A stretch of 64,000 bases of DNA from Chitinophaga pinensis (GTDB lineage Bacteria > Bacteroidota > Bacteroidia > UBA4408). A program made the position numbers and the translations under genes. The DNA lies in contig CAMAVS010000002.1 in the NCBI GenBank assembly GCA_945861665.1, positions 207,527 through 271,526 of the forward strand. Reading direction: 5' to 3'. The notes beneath the pieces were generated by a model. That model was not told the origin of the DNA. It ran no database searches and saw nothing but the letters and a program-made list of their open reading frames with translations. Positions 45,483-53,498 of this stretch are shown piece by piece; the first letter of the stretch is position 1, and each line of letters opens with the position of its first letter.

Positions 45483-48107
45483 ATGAAAAAAACTATTTTC
45501 GTAGCCCTTTGTGTTTTATTTATTACCCAGGGCTGTAAAACGTCAAAACGCTCTCCCAAAAATAATATCAAAACGGTAACACTTGATACGCTGACAGTAA
45601 ATGGAAACAAAGATCCAATGGCATACATGGCTTCTGAGACACGAGATAACGATCTACTTGATACAAAATTAGAGGTTTCATTTGACTGGATAAACAGTTA
45701 TTTGTTGGGGAAGGCAACAGTGAGAATAAAACCACATATGTATCCGGTTAAACAAGTAAAACTAAACGCAGTGGGATTTGAGCTGAAAGAAGTAAGCTTG
45801 TTGTTGGGCAATAGTAAGTTTAATTTAAGCTATGCATACGATAAAAAAATACTAACAATTGATTTAGACAGAGAATACCTGAGAAGTGATTCGTATGTGT
45901 TATATATAGAATATACTGCCAAACCAAACGAGCTAGATGCTGGTGGAAGTGCAGCCATTACATCCGATAAAGGGCTTTATTTTATTAATCCATTAAGTAA
46001 AGAAAAAGGGAAGCCTCAACAAGTTTGGACACAAGGAGAAACACAAGCAAACTCTTGCTGGTTCCCCACCATAGACGCTCCTAATCAGAGAATGACACAA
46101 GAAATTTTTATTACAACAGATAAAAAATTCACAACGCTTTCAAATGGTTTGTTGTTATCGCAAACAAACAATACCGATGGCACACGAACTGATCATTGGA
46201 AACAAAGTTTACCTGCAGCTCCATACCTTACAATGATGGCTGTAGGCAATTTTACAATAGTAAAAGATCGTTGGAGAGACAAAGATGTAAATTATTATGT
46301 TGACCCAACTTATGCACCTTATGCGAAGCAAATTTTTGGGAATACACCGCAAATGTTGGAATTTTTCTCAGCCAAATTAGGTCTTGAATATCCTTGGGAA
46401 AAATATTCGCAAGTAGTAGTTCACGACTACGTTTCTGGAGCTATGGAAAACACAAGCGCTACAGTACATGGTGAATTTTTGCAACGTACAGCGAAAGAAT
46501 TGCTTGATGATACAAATGAAGATATTATATCCCACGAATTGTTTCACCAATGGTTTGGCGATTTGGTAACTTGCGAATCGTGGTCGAATTTACCTTTGAA
46601 TGAATCGTTTGCAACCTATGGAGAATATTTGTGGCAGGAATTTAAGTATGGAAGAGCATCAGCCGATCACCATCTTCAGCAAGATTTACAAGGATATTTT
46701 GCAGAAGCGTCAAACAAACAGGTAAATATGATTCGATATTATTACGATGATAAAGAAGACATGTTTGATTCACATTCTTATGCAAAGGGGGGTGTAATTT
46801 TGCATATGCTAAGAAAATATGTTGGGGACGAAGCGTTTTTTGAATCGCTCAAAATATATTTGCTTAAAAACAGATTCACTGCTGTAGAAATAGCGCAATT
46901 GCGATTAGCGTTTGAGGAGGTTACGGGCCAGGATCTTAATTGGTTTTTTAATCAATGGTTTTTTGATAAAGGGCACCCTATTCTTAAAATACAACATCAA
47001 TATATTGATAGCACAAAGCAAGAAAAAATTACCATTGAACAATTGCAGGATTTAAACGCAAGCCCCTTGTATAGATTGCCGATTGAGGTTGATATATATA
47101 GCGGTATAGCCAGCAAAAGAGAACGTCTTTTTTTGGAAAAACAAAAACAAGATTTTTTTATCCCTGTTGTTGTAAAACCAAATTTAGTAAATATTGATGC
47201 AGAAAAGATGTTGTTGTGTAAAAAAATTGAAAACAAAAGCACAGAAGAATATATCCACCAATATAATTACGCGCCACTTTATATAGATCATTATGAGGCA
47301 ATTGAAAGTTTAGCAAAAACAACCGAAACATTACAAGCACAAGAAACCATTATTAAGGCACTTACAGATGAGCATTGGAACATTCGTTGTTTAGCCATCA
47401 AAAACATTGAGAATTTAGCAAAAACAAACGAAAATATTATAAAACCAATTCTGATTAAGTTAGTGAGGGAGGACGAAGAAGCCAGCGTGCGCGTTGCAGC
47501 ACTCAATGCACTTGCTAAATATTATTCGGGAGACGATATTACAGAATTGTATAAAATGGCGGTGAATGACAAAGCCTACTCTGTGCAGGCAAAAGCGCTG
47601 ATGGTTTTAAAAGAGAAAAACCTAAGTATCGCTTTTGATGCTGCTCAAACACTTGAAAACGACAGTAATTCTACCTTGCTTGTAACCATTGCTTATATAT
47701 ATGCTGAAGCAGCTTCTGATGTCGAAAATGCATTTTTTTTGAGAGCATATAATTATGTAAAAGGATTTGAGAGAAATGCACTTACTAATTATTACATTAA
47801 ATACATTGTGGGTAAAAAAGACGAAACAATAAACGCTTCTTTGCCTGTATTTGAACAAATAGCAAAGAGTGGCGGCGTTTGGTGGATGCGTTATTCAGGA
47901 TACGATGCCTTATTTTCCATAAAGAACATGTATGCTGATAGAGCAAAGGAAACAAGCAGTAAATTAGAAGCGAATCCTGCTTTAGCGGAAGAGCTTCAAA
48001 AAATAATTGATGTGAGCAAAACGCAACAAAGCAAAATAGCGTCAATAATTGAGACGCTCAAAAAGGAAGAAAAAAGCAAAGATATTTTAAAGTATGTAGG
48101 GAATTAA
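45483..48107 (+). CDS. M1-family aminopeptidase lipoprotein with HEAT repeats
   Basis: An 874-residue zinc metallopeptidase with a lipobox (FITQGC, Cys18). The M1 signatures are the substrate-binding GAMENTSATVHGEF (near 319), the zinc motif HELFHQWFGD (near 351) and the downstream zinc Glu in NESFATYGEYLW. The C-terminal about 300 residues consist of helical HEAT-like repeats (RCLAIKNIENLAKTNE, VRVAALNALAKYYSG). It is likely anchored in the outer or inner membrane facing the periplasm, degrading peptides. Alone on its transcript, closed by a hairpin. Confidence 0.92.
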   Translation: MKKTIFVALCVLFITQGCKTSKRSPKNNIKTVTLDTLTVNGNKDPMAYMASETRDNDLLDTKLEVSFDWINSYLLGKATVRIKPHMYPVKQVKLNAVGFELKEVSLLLGNSKFNLSYAYDKKILTIDLDREYLRSDSYVLYIEYTAKPNELDAGGSAAITSDKGLYFINPLSKEKGKPQQVWTQGETQANSCWFPTIDAPNQRMTQEIFITTDKKFTTLSNGLLLSQTNNTDGTRTDHWKQSLPAAPYLTMMAVGNFTIVKDRWRDKDVNYYVDPTYAPYAKQIFGNTPQMLEFFSAKLGLEYPWEKYSQVVVHDYVSGAMENTSATVHGEFLQRTAKELLDDTNEDIISHELFHQWFGDLVTCESWSNLPLNESFATYGEYLWQEFKYGRASADHHLQQDLQGYFAEASNKQVNMIRYYYDDKEDMFDSHSYAKGGVILHMLRKYVGDEAFFESLKIYLLKNRFTAVEIAQLRLAFEEVTGQDLNWFFNQWFFDKGHPILKIQHQYIDSTKQEKITIEQLQDLNASPLYRLPIEVDIYSGIASKRERLFLEKQKQDFFIPVVVKPNLVNIDAEKMLLCKKIENKSTEEYIHQYNYAPLYIDHYEAIESLAKTTETLQAQETIIKALTDEHWNIRCLAIKNIENLAKTNENIIKPILIKLVREDEEASVRVAALNALAKYYSGDDITELYKMAVNDKAYSVQAKALMVLKEKNLSIAFDAAQTLENDSNSTLLVTIAYIYAEAASDVENAFFLRAYNYVKGFERNALTNYYIKYIVGKKDETINASLPVFEQIAKSGGVWWMRYSGYDALFSIKNMYADRAKETSSKLEANPALAEELQKIIDVSKTQQSKIASIIETLKKEEKSKDILKYVGN

Positions 48108-48133
48108 AACCCCTCATAGGTTTTATACCACAA

Positions 48134-48167
48134 AAAAAGAGCTCTCTATTTCTAGAGAACTCTTTTT
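48134..48167. terminator. Bidirectional intrinsic terminator
   Basis: Bases 48134-48148 pair with 48153-48167 with one mismatch, around a 4-base loop, and carry an A run on the left and a T run on the right. It separates the M1 peptidase gene from the convergent broken lipoprotein gene. Confidence 0.85.
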
Positions 48168-48186
48168 AATCTGAAACATATAAGAA

Positions 48187-48417
48187 TTACTTCTTCTCTT
48201 CAGTTGCATCAACAGCCTCAGTTACATTAGCAGCACTATCAACAGTAGTAGTTTCTTCTGTTGCAGTTTGTTCCATTGCAGCATTTGCTGCGTTCAAAAT
48301 TGAATCAGCAGCAGCAGCCTCAGCAGCCTCCAATTTAGCTTTTTATTCAGCGCCTGGACCACAAGATACCAATGCAACAAAACTCACAGCCATAAAAAGA
48401 ATAGATAATTTTTTCAT
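48187..48417 (-). pseudogene. Small Ala/Glu-rich lipoprotein with one in-frame TAA
   Basis: From the ATG at 48417 the frame gives a lipoprotein signal peptide (FVALVSC) and GPGAE, then a TAA at 48343-48345, then continues in the same frame as KAKLEAAEAAAADSILNAAN to a normal stop at 48187: 76 codons with one internal stop. All other features are intact, and Glu (GAA) would fit the stop position. It may be a fresh nonsense mutation, a base error, or a short peptide with readthrough. Function unknown; such Ala-rich lipoproteins are common in the family. Confidence 0.65.
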
Positions 48418-48531
48418 TGTGTTGGTTTAAATTTTTAATTATTTAGTTAATAATGGGACAAAAGTAGTTTTTTTATTGGTAATCAAAACCTAATGATAAA
48501 ATTGTTTTTAAAATAGATGTTTAATAATTTC

Positions 48532-48539
48532 TACCTTTG
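48532..48539 (+). promoter_or_regulatory. Candidate -7 box upstream of superoxide dismutase
   Basis: TACCTTTG matches TAnnTTTG, 38 bases before the sod start codon. No good TTTG is found at the expected -33 distance, so the match is partial. Confidence 0.5.
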
Positions 48540-48577
48540 AGAAACAATAATTATTAACCTTTTAATACCAAATTCAT

Positions 48578-49183
48578 ATGGCATTTGAACTTCCTAAATT
48601 ACCTTATGCATACATTGCATTAGAACCTCATATTGACGCTAAAACAATGGAGATCCATCATTCAAAACATCACAATGCCTACGTTACAAATTTAAATGCA
48701 GCTATTATCAATACCGATGCAGATAAATTAACCATTGAAGATATTTGTAAGAATATCTCAAAATATCCAATGCCAGTTCGTAACAATGGTGGCGGACACT
48801 TCAACCATTCTTTATTTTGGAGTATTATGGCTCCGAATGCAGGGGGCGTTCCAACAGGCGATTTAGCGGCAGCTATTAATACAGCATTTACTTCTTTTGA
48901 TAAATTTAAAGAGGAATTTATCAAAGCGGCTACTACTCGTTTTGGGTCCGGTTGGGCATGGCTATTGGTGCACGATAATAAATTGGTAGTGAGCTCTACT
49001 CCTAATCAAGATAATCCATTGATGGATATAGCAGAAGTAAAAGGAACACCCATTTTTGGATTGGATGTATGGGAGCACGCCTATTATTTAAATTACCAAA
49101 ATCGCAGACCGGATTACGCTGTTGCATTTTGGAATGTTGTAAACTGGAATGAAGTAGCTCGTAGGTTTAAAGAAGTAAAATAA
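48578..49183 (+). CDS. Superoxide dismutase, Fe/Mn family
   Basis: A 201-residue enzyme that dismutates superoxide to oxygen and peroxide. The metal ligands are His27 ([13 protein letters not shown]), the second His in [11 protein letters not shown], and Asp and His in [19 protein letters not shown] places the outer-sphere Gln where Mn-type enzymes have it, so Mn or cambialistic use is inferred. No signal peptide, so cytoplasmic. It has its own promoter-like box and is followed by the TM2 gene. Confidence 0.95.
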   Translation: MAFELPKLPYAYIALEPHIDAKTMEIHHSKHHNAYVTNLNAAIINTDADKLTIEDICKNISKYPMPVRNNGGGHFNHSLFWSIMAPNAGGVPTGDLAAAINTAFTSFDKFKEEFIKAATTRFGSGWAWLLVHDNKLVVSSTPNQDNPLMDIAEVKGTPIFGLDVWEHAYYLNYQNRRPDYAVAFWNVVNWNEVARRFKEVK

Positions 49184-49215
49184 ACGCCTTTACCCTAACA
49201 AATCATCGAGTGGCA

Positions 49216-49656
49216 ATGCATAAAACAGGAATTATAATTTTTCTATTTCTTTTTTGCTTTAGTGTTTTTAGCAAAGCGGAGCAAATTGCAAAGCAAGTAG
49301 AGGACTCAATTTTTTCTATTCCTAAGATTGATTTTAATCCAATCAACGACACCGCAACAAGTATTGATAAACAACAATTACAAAGTGTATTGTTAAAACA
49401 CCCAATACTAAATGAGTATATAAAGGGTCATCGCGAAAACAAAAAATTAATAGCCCTAGCGCTAACAACAACCCTCGGAATGTTAGGTGTACACAGGTTA
49501 TATTTAGGCACTAAGCCTTGGATTCCTGCTGTTTATTTATTCACTTTCGGGGGTTGTTTTTTTATACTGCCTTTTATTGATTTTGTTGTTATTCTTATTT
49601 CAAATGATATTTCAAAATTTGAAAATAACAACAGGGTATTTATGTGGACAAATTAA
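49216..49656 (+). CDS. TM2-domain membrane protein with signal peptide
   Basis: 146 residues from the ATG at 49216; a GTG two codons earlier is less likely. A signal peptide (to about 20) is followed by a polar segment and a TM2 domain: two helices joined by GMLGVHRLYLGTKPW, the conserved GxHRFYLG-like turn. The C-terminal tail is short and charged. The TM2 family is widespread with no settled function. It lies 32 bases after sod. Confidence 0.8.
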   Translation: MHKTGIIIFLFLFCFSVFSKAEQIAKQVEDSIFSIPKIDFNPINDTATSIDKQQLQSVLLKHPILNEYIKGHRENKKLIALALTTTLGMLGVHRLYLGTKPWIPAVYLFTFGGCFFILPFIDFVVILISNDISKFENNNRVFMWTN

Positions 49657-49690
49657 CTCATCTAACAACAAGTCAATTTTGTAAAGGAGA

Positions 49691-50377
49691 TTAAAAATCG
49701 AATTTATAACCAATTCCTTTTACAGTTTTTATGTAGCTGTCACCCACCTTTTCCCTTAACCTTCTTACGTGTACATCAATCGTTCTGTCATCTACCACTA
49801 CTTGTTTCGACCAAACATGGTCCAGTATCTCATTACGAGTAAAAACTTTTTTTGGCTTCGAAGCCAATAGAGATAGTAGTTCAAATTCTTTTTTTGGTAG
49901 ATATAATTCCGAACCATTTTTAATAACGATGTATTTTTCACGATCTATTTTAAGACCGCCTACATAAATATTTTCTGTTTCCTTTTTGTCTGTTAGTGAA
50001 AGTCTGCGAAGCATAGCAGCAATGCGGTATAGTAGTACTCGTGGCTTAATAGGTTTGTAAATATAATCATCTGCTCCCGCATCAAATCCTGCAATTTGTG
50101 AATAATCTTCGTGTCGTGCAGTGAGAAAAGTAATTAGTACATTTCGGAGTCCTTCGGCACCTCTTAATTCCCTGCAGGTTTCAATTCCATCTTGTCCAGG
50201 CATCATAACATCCAGTATCACCAAGTGTGGCAATACCTTTTTTGCCAAAGCAACTCCCTCTTTTCCATTCCCTGTAGAATACACTTGGTAGCCTTCTTTT
50301 CTAAGATTATAACCTAGAAACTCTATTATATCTGGTTCATCGTCTACCAACATTATTTTATACTCACTGTTATTCAT
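49691..50377 (-). CDS. OmpR/PhoB-family response regulator
   Basis: A 228-residue regulator. The receiver domain has acidic residues at 12-13 (MLVDDEPD), the phosphorylated Asp56 in HLVILDVMMPG and a conserved Lys near 108 (YIYKPIKP). The winged-helix DNA-binding domain (about 130-228) ends with VKGIGYKFDF and contains the recognition-helix stretch VVDDRTIDVHVRRLREKVG. No histidine kinase gene lies next to it. It is divergent from the TonB-dependent receptor gene over 164 bases with palindromes, which suggests regulation of that gene and possibly itself. Confidence 0.93.
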   Translation of the reverse strand: MNNSEYKIMLVDDEPDIIEFLGYNLRKEGYQVYSTGNGKEGVALAKKVLPHLVILDVMMPGQDGIETCRELRGAEGLRNVLITFLTARHEDYSQIAGFDAGADDYIYKPIKPRVLLYRIAAMLRRLSLTDKKETENIYVGGLKIDREKYIVIKNGSELYLPKKEFELLSLLASKPKKVFTRNEILDHVWSKQVVVDDRTIDVHVRRLREKVGDSYIKTVKGIGYKFDF

Positions 50378-50493
50378 TGTAATTTTTTGTGTAAAGGTAT
50401 GTTCGTTGTTATGTTGCGAACATTAAACCCGTGTTAATTAAACATTACGAAATACCTTTTCTGTTCATTTCGATTTAACATTAGTATAAAAAT

Positions 50494-50530
50494 GGGTTAA
50501 CCCAATCACAAAGGCTTCAAAATAGCTTTG
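50494..50530 (+). promoter_or_regulatory. Candidate promoter and operator of the TonB receptor
   Basis: TAGCTTTG at 50523-50530 matches the -7 consensus TAnnTTTG, 11 bases before the start codon. The perfect palindrome GGGTTAACCC at 50494-50503 lies where the -33 element would be, which suggests an operator or activator site. Further upstream, TGTTAATTAAACA (50432-50444) is another near-palindrome. The divergent response regulator could bind here; this is an inference. Confidence 0.45.
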
Positions 50531-50541
50531 TCAAAAAAAAT

Positions 50542-53361
50542 ATGAGGTCAGCATTTCATTTAATTGTAACATTTTTATTGTGTGTTTCGTTAACGTTTGC
50601 ACAGAATAAATCAGCCATAAAGGGCAAAGTAGTAGATAAGGTAACGGGAGAAACATTGCCTGGGGCTACTTTAAGTATAGATGGCACTACCAAGGCTGCA
50701 GCCTGTGATTTAGATGGAAATTTTTCCCTCAATGATATTGCCCCCGGAACATATAAAATTAATGTTAGATTAATTTCTTATTCACCAAAAGTGATTAACG
50801 ATGTGGTTGTGGTTGAAAACAAGGTATCAATTTTAAACGTTTCTCTAGAGTCTTCTTCCAATGGCCTTAAAGAGGTAATAATTGAGGCAACCGCAAAAAG
50901 AGAATCGCAAAATGCCTTGCTTATTGCTCAAAAAAATGCAGTCACTGTTTCAGATGGAATATCCGCAGAATTCATCAAAAAGTCGCCCGACAAGAATACG
51001 GGAGAAGTGCTTAAGCGCGTTAGTGGCACCAGTATACAAGACAATAAATTTGTTATTGTAAGAGGACTGAGTGATCGTTATAATTTTGCTATGATTAACG
51101 GAGCACCTCTTCCTAGCACTGAGCCCGACAGAAGGGCTTTTTCCTTTGATATGTTCCCCTCTAATCTTATAGATAATATTACAATTATTAAAACAGCTTC
51201 GCCCGATTTGCCGGGTGAATTTGCAGGAGGAATCATACAAATTAATACACGCGATATCCCCGAAGAAAACTTTTACAGTTTTACGGATGGTTTAAGTAAC
51301 AATGCTATTGCAACGCACCAAGAGTATTATACATATAGAGGAGGAAAAAAAGATTTTCTCGCTATGGATGATGGTACACGTGCATTACCAAAAGATTTCC
51401 CTACTACCGGTGAATTTCAAAAAATGAGCAAAACAGATAAATTGAAGTATAGCAAATTGATGGAGAATGATTGGGAAACATATAAGGAAAGTGCATTTCC
51501 TTTTAATAGAAGCTATCAATTCTCAATGGGCAACACTTGTAAGGTATTCAAAAACGATTTTGGGAGTGTGTTTGCTTTAACCTATAATAAAAATCATAAA
51601 ATTAACGAAGTGAAGCGCCAAGATTACGAAGGGGCAGACACAACACGAACTTTTGCATACAACGATAAACAATACGGAACCGATATATTGGGAGGAGCTT
51701 TATGGAATATTTCTTATAAAATAGGAGCCAACCATAAAATATCATTTAGGAATCTACTAAGCCTTTCTTCCGAAGACATTACTACAAAGCGCACAGGGGC
51801 TTGGTTTGAGAACCAACAATTTGTACAAAGCAGTATCATGCAATATACAACCAATCTTATTACAGTAAATCAATTAGGAGGAGAACACTTGTTGCCTAAA
51901 ACAGGAATACGTATTAAATGGCAGGGAAATTATAGCACAACGAAACGTGATGTGCCAAACTTAAGAAGGACCTATTACAGTAAAAACTTTGTCCCAAATG
52001 ATGATGCCGACACACTTTTCCTAGCCTATATACCAGGAGTTGCCTCACCTAGTTATGGCGGTAAATTTTATTCTACTATGAATGAAGAGGTGATGAGTGG
52101 TTCCACAGACGCTTCCTATCCTTTTATTTGGTTTGGTAAAAAGCAAAGTATTAAAACAGGAACATTTCAACAGCAAAAGAGTAGGGACTTTAGTGCACGA
52201 GTAATGGGTTATGTGGTAAATAATTTTGCAAAATTTTACCAAAATGGCGGACAAGAACTGTTTAAACTTTCGGAAGATCAAATATTTGACACAGCAAACA
52301 TCAATATAAACGGTTTTCGCATCGATGAAATCACGAATGGTTCAGACCACTATTTGGCATCATCCTACCTGAATGCGAATTATTTAATGATGAGTAATAA
52401 CATAGCCAAAAAATTGCACATTGACTGGGGGGCACGATATGAAATATACAATCAAAAACTAAATAGTAAAGGCTATAGTAATGATACTATAATGATAGAC
52501 ACAACCTTTTTTGATTTGCTACCTTCACTAAATGCAACCTATGCTATAACAGAAAAAACAAACTTGCGTTTTGCCGCTTCACGCACAGTATCACGACCTG
52601 AATTCAGAGAATTTGCACCATTCTCTTTCTTCGACTTTAATCTTTTTACGGCAGTTGTTGGTAACACAAAACTATTGCGTGGAACCATAAACAATTTCGA
52701 TTTGCGTTTTGAGTATTATGCCGGACGTGGTCAATTGGTTGCCCTTAGTGCCTTTTACAAAAAATTTGAAAATCCTATTGAGCAAGTGCTTGCTTTTAGT
52801 GGTGTTGGGTCGCGCACGCAAACATTTGCAAATGTTCCTTCAGCTGTAAACTATGGATTAGAAGCGGAGTTTCGTAAAAATTTCGACTTCATTGCTGAGT
52901 TGATGAAATGGAAGGGCCTGGAGAATTTATCTGTTTTTTCCAACGTTGCTTATATTGTATCGAAAGTAGATTTGTCAACAATTGTAGCATCCGATACTGC
53001 CTCACGACCATTGCAAGGACAATCGCCTTACTTGATTAATGCAGGTTTGCAGTATTCAGGAAACAAAGGGACCAACATCAGTATTTTGTTTAATCAAATT
53101 GGTAGAAGAATTACTCAAGTAGGTTCGCTCGGCTACAAGGATATTTATGAAAATCCACGAAAATTAGTTGATATACAGGTAAGTCAACGTGTGCTGAAAA
53201 ATGTAGAATTAAAAGCCGGAGTGAGCGACTTGTTGCACGAGGATGTAATTTTTTATCAGGATGTAAACAACAACGGAAAATACGATGATGTTACTGATAA
53301 TAAAATGACAAGTATAAAAAGAGGCTTAACTATTTCAGGCTCTTTGACTGTTCGTTTTTAA
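50542..53361 (+). CDS. TonB-dependent outer-membrane receptor
   Basis: A 939-residue receptor: a signal peptide (to about 21), a carboxypeptidase-regulatory-like domain (about 25-105, AIKGKVVDKVTGETLPGA), a plug domain (about 140-235, VLKRVSGTSIQDNKFVIVRG, then GEFAGGIIQINTRDIP) and a 22-strand barrel ending in a C-terminal Phe (SLTVRF). No SusD partner is present, so it is not a classic glycan-utilisation pair. The next gene, a T9SS beta-helix protein, may be its extracellular partner. The substrate is unknown. Confidence 0.92.
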   Translation: MRSAFHLIVTFLLCVSLTFAQNKSAIKGKVVDKVTGETLPGATLSIDGTTKAAACDLDGNFSLNDIAPGTYKINVRLISYSPKVINDVVVVENKVSILNVSLESSSNGLKEVIIEATAKRESQNALLIAQKNAVTVSDGISAEFIKKSPDKNTGEVLKRVSGTSIQDNKFVIVRGLSDRYNFAMINGAPLPSTEPDRRAFSFDMFPSNLIDNITIIKTASPDLPGEFAGGIIQINTRDIPEENFYSFTDGLSNNAIATHQEYYTYRGGKKDFLAMDDGTRALPKDFPTTGEFQKMSKTDKLKYSKLMENDWETYKESAFPFNRSYQFSMGNTCKVFKNDFGSVFALTYNKNHKINEVKRQDYEGADTTRTFAYNDKQYGTDILGGALWNISYKIGANHKISFRNLLSLSSEDITTKRTGAWFENQQFVQSSIMQYTTNLITVNQLGGEHLLPKTGIRIKWQGNYSTTKRDVPNLRRTYYSKNFVPNDDADTLFLAYIPGVASPSYGGKFYSTMNEEVMSGSTDASYPFIWFGKKQSIKTGTFQQQKSRDFSARVMGYVVNNFAKFYQNGGQELFKLSEDQIFDTANININGFRIDEITNGSDHYLASSYLNANYLMMSNNIAKKLHIDWGARYEIYNQKLNSKGYSNDTIMIDTTFFDLLPSLNATYAITEKTNLRFAASRTVSRPEFREFAPFSFFDFNLFTAVVGNTKLLRGTINNFDLRFEYYAGRGQLVALSAFYKKFENPIEQVLAFSGVGSRTQTFANVPSAVNYGLEAEFRKNFDFIAELMKWKGLENLSVFSNVAYIVSKVDLSTIVASDTASRPLQGQSPYLINAGLQYSGNKGTNISILFNQIGRRITQVGSLGYKDIYENPRKLVDIQVSQRVLKNVELKAGVSDLLHEDVIFYQDVNNNGKYDDVTDNKMTSIKRGLTISGSLTVRF

Positions 53362-53387
53362 CATTCCCACAACTCATAATTAATATT

Positions 53388-53430
53388 GTATTAAGCCAAG
53401 CATAACTAAACGTTGTGGTTGGCTTAATAC
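53388..53430. terminator. Hairpin between the receptor and T9SS genes
   Basis: GTATTAAGCCAA (53388-53399) pairs perfectly over 12 bases with TTGGCTTAATAC (53419-53430) around a 19-base loop. The following T tract is short, so it may be a partial terminator or an RNA-stabilising stem. Confidence 0.65.
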
Positions 53431-53498
53431 TTTACTAATACCCCACATCTACTTTTGGTTCATAAAAATTAAACTATTAAACTATTAAACTACAAAAA

